This document shows positions 11,912 through 25,300 of a stretch of DNA of 64,000 nt, piece after piece. Every line of letters begins with the position of its first letter. Position 1 is the stretch's first letter. The stretch covers positions 6,861,799-6,925,798 of the forward strand of contig CM067091.1 of the NCBI GenBank assembly GCA_034008185.1. The letters run 5' to 3'. The notes beneath the pieces are model-generated. The model saw only the letters and a list, made by a program, of their open reading frames with translations. It made no database searches and was not told where the DNA came from. The position numbers and the translations under genes were made by a program. The stretch comes from Gorsachius magnificus (lineage: Eukaryota; Chordata; Aves; Pelecaniformes; Ardeidae).

Positions 11912-14900
11912 AAATGCCCATTTCCTGCATAGTTTCCCTGGATAAAGACTTGCATCCTTTTGCAGAACTCCTGTGCCCTCTTTCTTCCAATGGGATCACA
12001 CAGGCAGAGCTGCGGAAGGATGCTGGGATGACAAACAAGATGCTGAACCATTTGGCCTTGCTGGTAAATGCTGCTTCCTGGTGGAACCCATCTCTTGGTG
12101 TGTCTGCCTCCCATCTCTGGGATGCAGTAACTCTGCTGTCCTGCCTCACTGCGGTGGAGAGCTGGAATTTGTGAGGCACTGAAGGAGCTCAGCCCCAGCA
12201 GCGGCGGCAGCTGAGATTGCCGCTCTGTTTAGAGGCACCAAACTACCCTTACGATGCAGATTGGGATTGCAAGTGTCATCTTGTTTGGAGGTAGGCTGTG
12301 GATCGTGCTTTGCCATGATCAGACGTGCTGTTGCGAATGCGGCTGCAGGAAACTCTCGCCTCTCCCTGCCCTTTCTGCTGCTTGGGTGGAGTGTCCTGCC
12401 CCGGCGAGGCTGCCGGTGGCATGGCTGGGGGTCGGCAGGTTTGCGATGAACGGCTGGAGGACTTGGTCCTGGTGGGGATGAAGGAGTGCTCATGAGGTTT
12501 GTTGCAGCAGCAGCAAAGCTTACAGCAAAACCTCAGTCAGAAAGACGGGAATGAACAGCTCGGGACTTGTGCAGCCTCTTGAGGAGCTGGATTTGCAACA
12601 GAGCCCTGACCATTGCCACAGCATGACACTCCTCTGTTGGTCACGAGACAGTTAATTTCCATTTTTTTCCAAGCAGGAGAAAGCACAGAGGTAAAAAAAT
12701 CTCAGTGATTTCAGTCAATTAAACTAAAGCCTACTGGGTCTGTTGCTTTTGGATTTTTTTTTTTATTTATTTTATTTTATATTTTTGTAAATGAGTCTTC
12801 CAGGGTCTTTGAGCACTTACCATGGGGAGTGACAATCACAATCCGCTGCCTCGCCTCTCCCCATGCTGCCTCTCCATGGGAGCTCAAGGAATCTTAACAT
12901 CCCATCAAAAGCTAATTACATTCTGACACGCCAATTGGAGACATCGAGAGATGGGGGAGAGAGCAGCTTACATAATGGTTTTAAAATTATATGGAGCATG
13001 CTGAATATTTGGTGCTATGAAGTGCCAATAGTTCAGAGCAGCAGAGGGAGAAGAGTAATGGGAAGGAGTTAGAACAGGATTTGTACCTGAAACCCTCTCC
13101 AGGTTGGAAGTGCAAGACCTGATCCTGCACCTCGTATTTGCTTTCAATCATTGCAGCCTTTTTTTGAAGGGAAAGATGCTCCCAGCCTCCTTGCTCTTGG
13201 GTCTCTTCCTACCCATGAGATCAAGGCATCACGAGAGTAAAGGGGGTGGTTGTTATCTCTGTGCCATCTGGGAACCTCCTCCAGGTCCCAATAAACAGAG
13301 CCAACCCCTGTCGTTGTCTGCAAGCCTAGAGGAGAGAGGGGAGAGCTGTGGGCAAGGTGGGGAGTCCAAGAGTAACTGGGCAGGAGGATCCATCCAGACC
13401 TGTTCCCTGCCAATGGGTATGGGCTGGAAGACACTTTTTTGGGGATGACTACGTAGAGGCACTTCCCTCCTTGCTTCCTTCCCAAGGCATTTGCTGTTGG
13501 TCGCTCCTGAGGGCAGGACACTGGTTGAGATGAAATGGGTGCGCTTGAGGCTGGAGCTGGAGATTATGGTAGTGAGATAGAGGAAAGTTGGGTTGCCTTG
13601 GATTTTTCTGGCTTTTTTCTGGTCTTTCACCCTAAAACATGCTGAGAGGTGACAGACCCCCATCGGCTGGAGCCTGTGCACATCAGCAGCTCTCTAGAGC
13701 CCCTGGCAAAGTGAGAGTCACCAAGCAAGCCCCTGAAAAAAATATTTGGCTCCTTGTCCTCAAACTAGTGGAGAATCCTCACTTTTGGCTCTTGAGGACC
13801 CACACTGCAGCTGGGGACACCCATTGCGCTGTGGGAGAGCAGCAGCGCGTGACCCAGCTGGGGGGCTGCAGTGTTCGCCCCACCTTGCCCTGGAGAAGGC
13901 GCTGTTTTCTGAATGAGGTTGACTAGCTGCCCTAATACCAATGTAATTCTTAATGTTCTTGGCTGGGCTCAGGAGCATGGTAGGAGGGCTGTGGCTGACC
14001 AGGCAGCAAATTAACTGGATTTTCATTATCTAATAATTTATATGATGCCTATGTATTTTGGCAAGACACCTTCATTAATAGAAGATGCCCTCTGTCCGCT
14101 CACTATTTACATTACTGGTTTCCCAGGGACCTCATGTGATGCTTCCCTTTTTAGTGACCTTCATAAAAGAGAGAAAAATGCTCCTCATTTCCCTTGATTT
14201 TTATAAACGAATTTTTGTTCCCTTCCGCTTTACAAGGATTTGTTCCTCTGGATTTAAACCACTAGGGGCTTAAATTTCCCTCTGTACTGGTGTAAATCAG
14301 GATTCACTCCCCAAGTGTGACTTGAATTATAAAAGCTGCTGGGCAGCCCAAGAAAGACACTAGCGTGGCCTTGCCTCTTGGGTTTGGTGGCCCCAGCCTG
14401 CAGGACGAGAGCGTGGTGCCAGCGGGTAAGTGCCACCATGCACGTGTGACTGCCAACCAGAGGCAATGGCCAACATCTCGACTTCTGTAGAAGCCCTCAG
14501 AGATGCGGCTGGGTCCCCTGACTGCAGGTGTGGTGCCACCACCGTGTGTGGCTTCCCTCAGGACGGTGCGAGGCAGAGCAGGACGGCACCTGCCGTGTCC
14601 TGCGAGCAAGGTCTAGGGAGGACAAAGGCATCTTTGTGTGGCTTTGGCATGTTGTCCCCATATCTCTCATGCTCTGCTTTCACCATCAGCCAGCCTGCTG
14701 GACCCTCTTGCGGTTATATCTGCGCTCCTGTGAGGATATTGGCACGAGCAGAGAGACCTGCTGGCTCTTCGGGATGCTTGAGACTAAGCTTCTTTGAGGT
14801 TTTTCTTAGCTGAAGAAAACAAAGGCTCATTAAATCCATCTCCGAGCGCCGGTGACGCAGAGAGGTGACATCAATGATGTGACTCACAAGCCGGCAGCAG

Positions 14901-16831
14901 AAAAGCAACATCCGGGAGGGCAGGTTTGTGCCTTGTGCTGCAGGCGGGGGAGAGGAGGGAGGGGGCACCCTGCAGCCCTTGTGTGGGTGTCTGGGGGCAC
15001 GGGCTGTGCCCAGCGTGCAGACACCCATCTTCTATCCCCTCTGCCTTGGTGTCCTTCTCCCACACAAGCGGCCTGGGGAAAAGATCTGCTGTAGGTGCAG
15101 GAGCTGGTGGGGGCCCTCTTGGAGCCTCCTGCCATGGGGCTGGGAGCCCATCTTGCCACCATGTTTTCATTGTGCTGTGACCCCAAGAAGCTTGGGTCCA
15201 TCTCCAGGTGCTAAAACTTCCCAGATCTGTTGCCATCCCTCCTGTGCACAGTGGGGATAACACTGATGGCTCTGGGCATTGGCAACGGCTCCTTCTCTTT
15301 CTTACCCAAGGGCTTGGTGGCTGTGGGTCACTTGTAGGCAGAGGTTAAACTTCTTGGTGATTTCCCTGCTGTGCATCAGATGGAAGCACCAGTTTTGCGC
15401 AGACTTGGGTGGGAATTAATCAGCTGTTGCTAGTGAAGGGCAAAGCCTCTATGGAGTGACAGGCAGGGACAAGCTGCTCCCCCGCCCCCGATTGACTTGC
15501 AGAGCAGTATCAGAGAGTTGAGTATCTCCATTTCCTAGCGCTCGAGGGCTGCAATGAAAGCCTCTCCTGGAGAGATAAGGGTGCTCCAGAGCACCACAAC
15601 ATCAGCCGTGCCAACTGGCGCAGACGTGGTAACGAGGGCTGGAGAGCCAGCCGAGCTTCTGCAGCCTCCGTGGCTTCGCCTGGCTGTGGGGCTCTTCCCT
15701 CCCGGTGTCACCAGAAGGACCCTCCTGGTCCCAGGAGGCCCGTGCCCTCGAGGGACGAGGTGTCTCTGTCCCGTTGCACCTCAGGATCCGTCTCTTGAGC
15801 ATGTACTTTCCTTCCTTTTAATTAGAGCTGAGAGGAGCCAGAGTGTAAGGTGGAGGGGGGGAAGCGGCAAAGTTTGACTCACGGTCTTTGTTTCAGAGGA
15901 TGATGGGGGGAGGCAGGGCTGGGAAGGTTATGGTGCAGGTTCTGTCTGATCTCCCTTGCTGGTTTGGCCTCTTTGAGGGATGCTGTCCCATAGAGCTTGA
16001 ATCAAAAGATACCGCAGTGACTAATTGTGTTACCTGGGCACTGCCTGTGCCAGCATTGCTCCATCAGCCCAGCGCTCCGGCAAATGCCCAGACTGAGCTA
16101 TTCTGCCCCGTGTCCCAGGGGTGCCCAGCACTGGTGCCTGGCTGGTATTTGCTGAGTAAATAAAACATAAATGGTGGCTCAGCCTGGCCTTTTTTGGAGT
16201 GCTGTGAACTGCACCCAGTAAAAGGAGGATAGGGACTTTGTCTTGGGCCAGTAACAATTTGGGTCTATATTCATTAGTCTCACGTGCTTGATGGGTCACC
16301 GGCTCTGTTCTGGTGCACTCTTTGCTCCTCTGCAGCACTAGTTTTTTTAATTCTGTAACACCAACAAAAGGAGGGGATTAAACTGAAGCTGAAAGCCAGC
16401 AATGCATAAACCTACGGTTTTCCAAGCAGCAGGAGAACCTGGCATGGACCTAATCAAGGGCCCTCTGATGTTTCTGAAAGGGCCTTTATGGGCATCTGGC
16501 TGCCCCAGATCCCAGCCTGGGTCCTCCCAGATAAAGCCCTTTCTGCCCCCACTGTTCTCTGCCACACAGTGGGAGCTGGTGGGTGGGCGAGTGGTGGGTG
16601 AGTTTGGTCCTGCTCTTGCAGGATGCTTGGCTGCATCCTCCTTAATCCCCTTGCAGATGGGGGGACTCCTTCAGGGTGGATGAGACGAGTCAAATGCTGA
16701 ATTTCTAATCTTAAACAAGTAGAGGCAGACTGAAAAGGGGCTAAAGAAAGGCATAGAAGAGCACGTGGTGGTGGGGAGGATGGCTGGGTGGTTGGGGCTG
16801 AGTGGTAGGACCAACGGTCAGTAATGTGTGG

Positions 16832-16850
16832 GGATGGATGGATGGATGGG
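16832..16850 (+). repeat. (GGAT)n microsatellite
   Basis: About four and a half GGAT units, followed by a GATGATGGTGG-type run. Simple sequence. Confidence 0.85.
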
Positions 16851-17477
16851 GAGATGATGGTGGTGGTACCAGGACACTGGTCTTGGTCCTGGGGAACAAT
16901 TCCTCTGTGGAACCCTGCAGGCAACGGTGGGTGTTCCCTGATCTGCTGCGAACCGGTGTGGAAGCTGGCTGCTCTCGCCTGCGGCAGTGCTTGCTGCTGG
17001 TGCTGCCCCACGGAGCCTGCCTGTGAGCCCGCCGCCGGCAGCCTGGGCACCAAATGGCTTTTTCATTTACTGAAAGCAATCCCAGAAGCGTGTGACACTT
17101 TCTCCTGGGCTCTGCAGGAGGGGCCTGGGCACACGCCGTGCTCGTTTACATTCTCTGGCTAATTAAAAGAACAGGGGGCTTCTTTGTAGTGTGCAAAGCC
17201 CTGGAACGGCTCCAGGGCCCCTGGTCATGATCAGGGCCTGGGCTGGGACGCAGTGCTGAGGCAGGGTGGCTGCGGGGAGGAATGAAAGGACTCTGTACGA
17301 GCACAGCTTGGTTGGTGCCCGCAGCAGAACACAGACCCTGCAACCAACCACCCTCCCGCTCTGCCTCCGAGCAAGATTCCTTCATCCGGCTGTGGCAGAG
17401 GCTCACCCTACCTGTCTCCTCTCTCCCTGCGTCTGTGTGTCTTGAATATTGATGGAGACAGTCTCTCCCTGCTGCAG

Positions 17478-17597
17478 GATGCCTTGAGCCAGCTGATACT
17501 GGAGGATTTGCAAACACATCGAGCGAGGCCAGGAGGCGCACGACTATCTCCTGCCCCCGAGCTGGGAAGATTTGTCCTCTGGAGCCCATCAGAGAGG
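17478..17597 (+). other. Exon candidate, 40 codons, protein not recognised
   Basis: The block follows 'ctctccctgctgcag' and stops before 'gtgaga', both acceptable splice-site contexts. It is exactly 120 bp, so it would keep frame if skipped. The open frame begins DALSQLILEDLQTH and ends RFVLWSPSER. I do not recognise the protein, no neighbouring exon is evident, and the donor context is not strong. It may be chance. Confidence 0.2.
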
Positions 17598-18159
17598 GTG
17601 AGATGTGTTTTTCCTGCTTCCCTGTAGCAGACGGGCTGTATCATAGCACATGTCAGACCTCTGGCGGGGACGTTGCCTGCAGATGGTGCCAGCGCTGGAT
17701 GTGCGGAGGTCAGGGAATGAGCTGTGTGCCTGGGGGCTGCTCTGGGTTTGGTTCCCGGTCTCACCATGAGCTTCAATTCAGGTCTGTTTGCACTGTGCAC
17801 TGCGACCTTGTGCTGAGATATTGGCTTTCGGCAGCAGCGTGCCCAGGCTGGCGTGGTGCTGTGGCTGGGTTAAGGAGCCCGGTGTCTCTAACAAGCCCAA
17901 CACACCCCACCAGCAATGGTGGTGGCTTCTCTTTCTGGCTCGAGCCCTGGTGATGGCACAGAGCAGCACAGCGAGGCTCCTGCTGGTTTGAAAGGCCTTT
18001 ACCCATCCTCAGTGCCAGCAGGGGTTAGGTGTCAAAAAATTTGGGCTTTATCAATTTGTGCCTAAATTTTTCTGTCAGTCCCTAAGCTTCTCAACCTTGG
18101 CCATCATGTCACCTGCCCCAAATGAGGAAACTGAGGCATCAGGTCCCAACCATTATTTT

Positions 18160-18240
18160 AAAAAACCCCAAACAATCAACCAAAACCAAACCCAACACCT
18201 CCCCGCCCCCCCCCCTCCTCAACTAAACAAACCCAACTAA
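18160..18240 (+). repeat. A/C-rich low-complexity tract
   Basis: About 80 bases made almost only of A and C on the plus strand with a single G, including runs of 'aaacccaa' type and a C run near 18205-18215. Strong strand asymmetry; simple sequence rather than a gene. Confidence 0.75.
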
Positions 18241-18603
18241 GGGATAATCACCTTTGCATCAGCCAACTGCTTTTTTCCAGGCAGCAGCTTGATTCCAGAT
18301 GGTGGCCCAGCTCTGCTGCGCTCCAGGCACCTGGGGGTAGCCTGTGCTAATGAGAGAGCACGGCTGTGCTGTCTGGGACTAAATATGGTGGCTTGGGCTT
18401 AAATGGTTTCTTTTTTTCTGATCTTGAGGTTTGTATTTGTTTGGTTTAAGCATAAAGGAGTAGATAAGTGTTTGATGGTCAGTGAGATGGCTGGGGGACT
18501 TGAACTTGAGTTGGGATTTTCCAGGATACCAGGATGGGAGGGTGATGGGCAGGAAAAGCTGCCCCGTACCAGAACTGAGTCATTCGGAAGCACAGGGACT
18601 TCA

Positions 18604-19332
18604 GGATCACAGAATGGCAGGGGTTGGAAGAGACCTTGGGAGATCACCCAGTCCAACCCCCCTGCTCAAGCAGGCTCACCCAGAGCAGGGTGCACAGGAC
18701 ATCATCCAGGAGAGCTTTGGATATCTCCAAAGAAGGAGATTCCACAGCCCCCCTGGGCAGCCTGTTCCAGGGCTCTGTCACCCTCAAAGTAAAGAAGTTC
18801 TTCCTCACGTTCAACTGGAACCTCTTATGTTTCAGTTTGTGCCCATTGCCCCTTGTCCTGTTGCTGGGCACCACTGAGAAGAGTCTGGCTCTGTCCTTGT
18901 GACATCCACCCTTAAGATACTTGTATGTGTTGAGATCCCCTCTCAGCCTTCTCTTCTCCAGGCTAAACAAGCCCAGCTCCCTCAGCCTTTCCTCACAGGG
19001 GAGATGGTCCAGTCCCCTCATCATCTTTGTAGCCCTCCCCTGGACTCTCCCCAGGAGTTCCTCATCCTTCTTGAGCTGGGGAGCCCAGAACTGGACACAG
19101 TGCTCCAGATGCAGTCTCAGTGGGGCAGAGTAGAGGGGGAGGAGAACCTCCATCGCCCTGCTGGCCATGCTCCTCTTGATGTGCCCCAGGATGCCATTGG
19201 CCTTCTTGGCAAGAAGGGCACCCTGCTGGCTCATGGTCAGCTTGTTGTCCACCAGGACTCCCAGGTCCCTCTCGGCAGAGCTGCTTTCCAGCAGGTCAGC
19301 CCCCAGCCTGGACTCGTGCATGGGATGCATCT
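18604..19332 (-). mobile_element. CR1 LINE 3' fragment, minus strand, 228 open codons
   Basis: CR1 in reverse orientation: its tail is at the left end (plus-strand 'ggatcacagaatggcagg' then 'ttggaagagacc'). Reading the minus strand from about 19330 to 18644, a 228-codon open frame gives the C-terminal part of CR1 ORF2: '[21 protein letters not shown]', then '[26 protein letters not shown]', then '[17 protein letters not shown]', then '[19 protein letters not shown]', then '[15 protein letters not shown]'. No stop or frameshift interrupts the recognisable region. It belongs to a different CR1 subfamily from the plus-strand copies at 1531, 11295 and 44433 (for example '[20 protein letters not shown]' in place of '[20 protein letters not shown]'). 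It is 5'-truncated and non-autonomous. Confidence 0.94.
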
Positions 19333-22300
19333 CTTAGAGAGAATGAAGCTATATGCCCATGGACGTGTCCTGATCCTTTGCTAAAACAGGGGATGAGCAG
19401 GTTTGTGTGTCGGCCATGGGGTCTGCCAGCCTCCGCAGCACTGCTGCTGGAGCTGAAGGCACGGCGGCCCTTGGGGCTTGCATCTTGCTCTTGTATCGAA
19501 GGGGAATAGGTTACAAATTGCTAGCAATGTTCATGCAGCCCTGCTGCAAGGAGGTGGAAGTGGGTGGAAGAGATGCACCAAAGGAGGGATTTAAAGAGGA
19601 AAGTGTCTGAAGATTTCAGCTGTACGGGAAGCGCTTTCCAGCTTGCTCGGGCAATTATCTGAGGCACCACAGAAGTAAAGCTTGCTGGTCTGCAATTGTG
19701 TTCTTCTGTGTGAAATTCTCCTCTCTGCAGTGGGAGAACGTTTAACTGGAGGGTTTTAGCAGCAAGGAAAGATCCCGGGTTTTTGCAGACATCAGGTTTG
19801 CATTTATGAAGCGTTGCCACTTGTGGGAAATCATTTTGTCAATAGGGTAAAGACGTAGGTCTAGGATGGTGTCAGGAATTAACCTACATCCAAATTCAGG
19901 GATGTGATGTGGGGAAAGCAGATGCTGAATCAGAGAAATAACTGAAGAAGTTGTTATCCTCACCCAGGTAGAACTAGAAATAGGGATATGACATTCACAT
20001 TTTGCCACTGACCTAAACCATCTCAAAGAACAGAGAGTCAGCTCCCCAGATCTGTAGGTTTTTTACAGTCGTGACAGTCTGGTTGGGCTGCCCAACAGAG
20101 GCTGATTTTCATGGGAAGATGAAGGGGAGAACTGCAAGCAATTCTCTCCCTCCAAGTTACGTGTTGCAAATTACTGACAATCAGCAGAGAAAGTTTTGCA
20201 GCAGAATTGATGATGTTGTGAGGCTCGGAACTGGAACCCTACCAGTGATTTGGAGAGAGCTGGAAATTGCTTATGATCTCATGGTGTCAGGTGTCTCATT
20301 TACAATAAATAAATACAGAAAATACGCCCCAGACAATTGCTGTCAGATACCGGGAGTCATCAGCCGGAGAGCTCCCTCGGAATTTGGTATTTTAGGTCAG
20401 CTGGCTTTAACTTATTGGAAACTGCAGGCAGATAAATATCAAGGACTTTCTGAGTCAGAGCTGTGGTATACTGAAGGCATTCAGTTCTTCATATGGGGTT
20501 TGGATCGGGCTGTAAATGAATAAATGAAGCGCAGAACCGAGCAAAAGCCACTTTCAAAAATTCCCCATGAAATTAAAAAGCAAACCTTCCGTTGTTTTCT
20601 TTCGCTGCCCATGAATATCAAAGGCAGTGAGCTGTACTGGTGAGCCTGGCGGTGGGTTCAGAGAGCCTGCATGGCCCGGTGCGGCGTGTTCCTGGAAAGG
20701 CCAGGGCTCATTTGCAGCACTTGAAATGGAAATGTAGAAATCCCACTTTGTTCCCGTTTGTCCTGCAGGGCTGGAGATGAAACATGCTGGCAGAAGTGCT
20801 GCTGGAAGCACCAATGTGATATATCATTGCATCTCAGCAATTTCAACCCCTGTTAATTTGTAAACATAAGTATTCACGGTGGAAAACCTGGTTTGCAGAA
20901 CTCTGCTTGTCTAATGGAAGAGAAAACAGGACTGTCCAGCCTCTCTGCTCGGCCACAGCTAATCAGCATGGCTCAAAATCTAGAGACCAAATCCTCGTGA
21001 TGAAAGGCTTGTGGACGGCCCGTCGCCTCTGAACCAAAGCTCCTGCTGGCGCTAATTCCACTGACGTCAGTGCCGACGTCCCCAGCAGAGAATTTGCTCC
21101 CCAGAATTATACCAAGCAATTGTTTAGCAAATAATTCTGGATAATAAAAATGCAGAGGGGAGGAATTGGAAAGTTGTTCACTGTCAATTCACAAAAGAGG
21201 AAAAATGGAGGAATTTATCATGTCAATGGCTCGCCTATGAATTATTCACTCACTTCAGGAAAAAAAAGAAATCCCTTTTCCCCCAGCCCCCTACCCCATC
21301 CAAGATGAGGTTTGCTGCCTTTGTTGTAATGCGTTTTTGATGTGCTGGTTGCTGATAAAGCCCCCCACCAGCTCCCGCATGTTGAATTACCCATCGCACG
21401 CAGGACACGTGAGTCCCGCTGCTTGAGGGGAGGCTGTCCCTGGAGCAGCCAGGGAAAGTAAAACAGCAGTGCTAAATCCAGGAATGATGCCAGAGAAGCC
21501 ATAAACAAGTGGAAAGGCTATTAACAGCGTATAACCTGATGCTGTTCTACCAATAATGGGAGGAGACTATGCAGCAGCAAGGGACATTAGAGCCATGTTT
21601 TACTGTCTCCATGCTCCTAAGCATCCATTTGGCAGCGGGAAGGGAAATGCCATTGAAAAGGGGTTGACGGAGGGAGGTAGAAGAAATACGCTGTCACAGA
21701 AGATGAAAGGTGAAGGAGGGTGGAATGGGAAAGCACGAAGGGTTGGTTTTGGCTGCCATCTCTACAGTGTGCATGCTCAAACAGCAAACCTTAATCAGAG
21801 GCTGGGCAGAGATGAGTTGAGCCCATGGACCGGTCTCTTTGAGAAGGGGAAAGGGCAGCACCAGCCCTGATGCGCACCAGCGCTGACCCTGCAGTTAACT
21901 GCACGCATCCGATCTTGCATAGAGCACTTTGCTCCCAGACTGGGGCTGGAAAAGTAATCTAGGGAGTGGATAAATGGTCAGGAGGAGCATGTGTTTATTT
22001 TTCTTACACTACTATTTAAACTTGCATTGATTTAGCTAAAGGTGCTATTTAATACCCCATTCAAGTTACCATGGTAAGAAATGTCCACACAAGGGCTTTC
22101 AGGGTGTTCGCTGAACTGGTTTGAAACCTTAACTAGAAAGTGGTATAATTCACTGGAAAAGGCAAGATCTTACTCTCATTTTCATAAATTAGTGCTAAAA
22201 TTGACCCAATTTCTTAAGAAGCTAAGCTTATAATGCAAAGCTGAGTTTTCACTAAAGACAGGCACATTTTAGACTAAGAAATGAGACTAGGAAAAAAAAA

Positions 22301-25300
22301 ACCACCCCCCAAAAAAGCAGGTTATCATTTGTCACCTGCATTGCATTTGTACTCTCACGCCTTTCTTAAGACCTTCTCTCTGTACAAGCTCGGGGTGAGA
22401 TGTTGCTCCTGCCTCACAGCCCGTATAGAGGAAAATCGAATGAATGCAAAGGGACAGGACCAAGAAACGGCTCTGGCAGTGTTTTTACAGCGCTTTGCAT
22501 TTTTTTTGGGCCCAGGCTGTGGAGGAGATGCTTTCCTGCATGAAGAGCAGAGGTGGCTCCAGCACTGGGATTCCTCCTGCTGAGTAAGTGAAGAGAAACA
22601 CAATCGCACCCATCATTAATTTAGAGAGCAGGGGAGTGCCATGGGTTGTTTTTGTGACTATAGTAGACTCTCCTACGAGGTCACAAATTGTGGGAGAGGT
22701 GTTGTATTGCTCCTCGGTGACTCTGGCTGTTGCTGGATGGATAAGTCAGTTCATGGTGGGGAAAAATGTTCCCAGGGAAGCGTTCCTTGTAAGCGGCTAT
22801 TGATCCAATGAGATGCTGTGGAAAATGTGCGTCTGAGGTATCGCTTGAGTTCTGATTTCTCTTTTGATGTTGCCCTGCGTGCCCTATGGATCAGTGGAAG
22901 GATGGGGGGGGGACACAGGCAGAATAAACCCTGGGAAATAAGGTTGCATTAGGGTTCTCATCCTTGGGGAAAGAATTGAGGAGGCTCAGTTTGGCTGGCA
23001 AAGTTTATCCTTTCTAGTTAAGACCAAAGGTGAAAGGATTCATTCCAGATGAGTGGGTGTGAGCAGGGCCAGGACAGGAGGATGCTGATGGGCAGGTCCA
23101 TGGACCAGTTTTACAGTCACAACCTGGGGTTCAATGGTCTGAAATCAGCTTTGCAGGCTCTGCCCAGGCAACAGGAAAGGCTGTTTGTGGATTCTCCCAC
23201 TGGCTCTGCCCTACTTAGTAGCACCCAGGTGTGACTATCTAGAGTTACCAATCTGGAAAAAAAAACATGGTGCCTGGTTTCCGAGAACCTTTTGCTGTGT
23301 TGGCCTCAGGGTTGGGTAGGAGCTGCTGGGGTCAAGCCTGGGAGGTCTGTCCCGTTACCTGGGGCTGTGGCTCAGGGCAGGAATGGCAGAAATGTGCGTT
23401 CTCATCTGCAGAGCAAGCAGCCGGACCCATAGAGTGAAAACTGCCCTTGAGGAGGACTGAATGGGGACAAAGCACAGCAGTGGAGCCAACGCTGCCTTGT
23501 ACGATGCTTTCATGGAACATCGTCTCTCCGCAGGTGAGGAAAGGTCACTGCTCTTCAATTATATGTGGCTTCTGAGGACCGCACACTTCCCTCCCATTCC
23601 TCTCAATTCAGCTCTGACACCAGAACAGAAAATGAGGCATAACGGGTTCAGCTCAGTTTGCCTGACACAGGTTTGCTGCACTGCTTTTCATGGGAGCTTT
23701 GACCCGGCCAAGAGCAGTGGGTGCTGAACCGGTTCTCTTCTGGGGGCTACCCCACTCCATCTTCACAGCAGAGGGTCGCCTTCTCCCAGGATCAACAGGG
23801 AGCGTGTCCTTCCTGAGGGGAATGTCTCTGGGTTTGCTCTAGGCGTAATCAGGAGACAAGCAAAGAGGGTCACTGTTGTGCATTGAAATTCCCCCATCCC
23901 TGGGAAGCCTGTGGGGATTCTGTCCCTGGGACAAGATTTCAGGACATATCTTTGTACCAGGCTTGCCTGTCTTTTGTGAAGATGCCGTAGGACAGCCAGA
24001 GAAACCTTTATTTCCCCAAGAGAGTAAGAAGGGGGTTGTGCATCTCCTGCACCTCCACGCAGCTGTGTGTGATGGGGCCTTTGGGTTGTGTACGTGAGGA
24101 AAGAGGGAGTTAGAGCTCCGCCAGCGAAAGGTGCATGGAGCTGCTGTGCTTTGATTTCCCCATGCTGGGAGGAGCTGAGCAGGGGAGGCTGGGCTTTGCG
24201 CAGGCAGGCGTGTTAAAAGGAAAGTGAATTCTGTGGTGTAAAGATAAAAATAAACAAGTGTATGGGGTGCTTGTGTGTATGCATGCGCATGCGTGACTGG
24301 AGAGACCTTACAAAGTGAGGAATAACACCATGCGTCATTAATTTGGGAATATGTCGGGCATTTGGTGTGAATGTGTATCACAGATTAGCGTTTGGATTGT
24401 GTAAGGGAGAGGTGATGTGCCCTGGTGCTGCACACAGGGTTAAATGGTGAGAAGCGCATGATCAGCGATAAAAGTCTGAAGGATGAGCTGATTTTCCTGG
24501 GATTCCCCATTCTCTCCCGTTGCTCCGCCGCGGCAGCCTGCGCAGTCTTTTATTGGTCTCATTAAAGCCAGTTGTCTGTGCAGGGATTGATTTCGGCGGA
24601 GCACGAAGTTAATTCATTTCCAAAAGTAAAGACTCTGTATACATAAACCAGTCTCTGTCTCTCTCCCCTCCACCCCTCTGGATGGGTGAGCCTGAGTATT
24701 TTATGCCATTTCCTTACAGCTCTGGAAGCCCTAGCTGAGATTACAGCGAGGATAGAGACTATACTTTGCCTGCATGTAGATTCAAGGATAAAACGACAGA
24801 TGTCTTTCATTAAACATCTCCAGAACGAGCTGTTCAGGAGGCAATATGTATTCAGATGCTATCAATATTTCATAAAGCTGTAATAGATGTTATCATAGAT
24901 CCTCCATCCAATATTTATTGCACCATAATCACTGATACATTGCACCAGGGCTCTCCATCCACCCTCCCCTGCCTGTCCCTCCATAAGACATGCACCCAGG
25001 TACACAGGATTTAAATGAAGTGCAAACCTAGTGCCACAATAAATTTGAAGGAGTTTGGAGTTGTTTGTTACTTCAGGCACTTTCAGGCCCAACGATAATG
25101 AAACAAATCTGTTTGCAGAAGGCGTTTTTATGGAAGGGTTTCAAAGTGAGTTGGCTCAGTGTAAATCTCTGGGTTGAGGCCATTAGAAAGCATTTAAGCT
25201 GCAGCGAGGCAGCGGGCTGTGTTCTCCAAGTCTGTGGGTGTTGGAAAGCAAAGGCCTAAAATTAGCAGCGTGGAAAATATGAATCCTTTCGGGAGTCTGC

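Larger units (their letters stand above)
11912..18603. other. Unique DNA, a few simple repeats, one exon-like block
   Basis: No named gene recognised. It contains a short GGAT tract (16832-16850), an A/C-rich low-complexity tract (18160-18240), a possible MIR scrap ('gaggaaactgaggca', near 18124) and a weak exon candidate (17478-17597). A modest rise in CG dinucleotides around 12190-12450 is not dense enough to call a CpG island by eye. Confidence 0.45.

Noticed and set aside
16454..17053. 199-codon minus-strand open frame
   Set aside because: Low-complexity, proline- and serine-rich translation of GGAT-type simple sequence, with competing frames on both strands.
20071..20523. 150-codon plus-strand open frame
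   Set aside because: It resembles no known domain, has no splice borders or start context, and AT-rich open frames of this size are expected a few times in 64 kb of six-frame sequence.
23461..23533. ATG-led 73 bp block ending at a 'caggtgagg' donor-like site
   Set aside because: Single donor match with no promoter, acceptor or recognisable peptide; such matches are frequent by chance.
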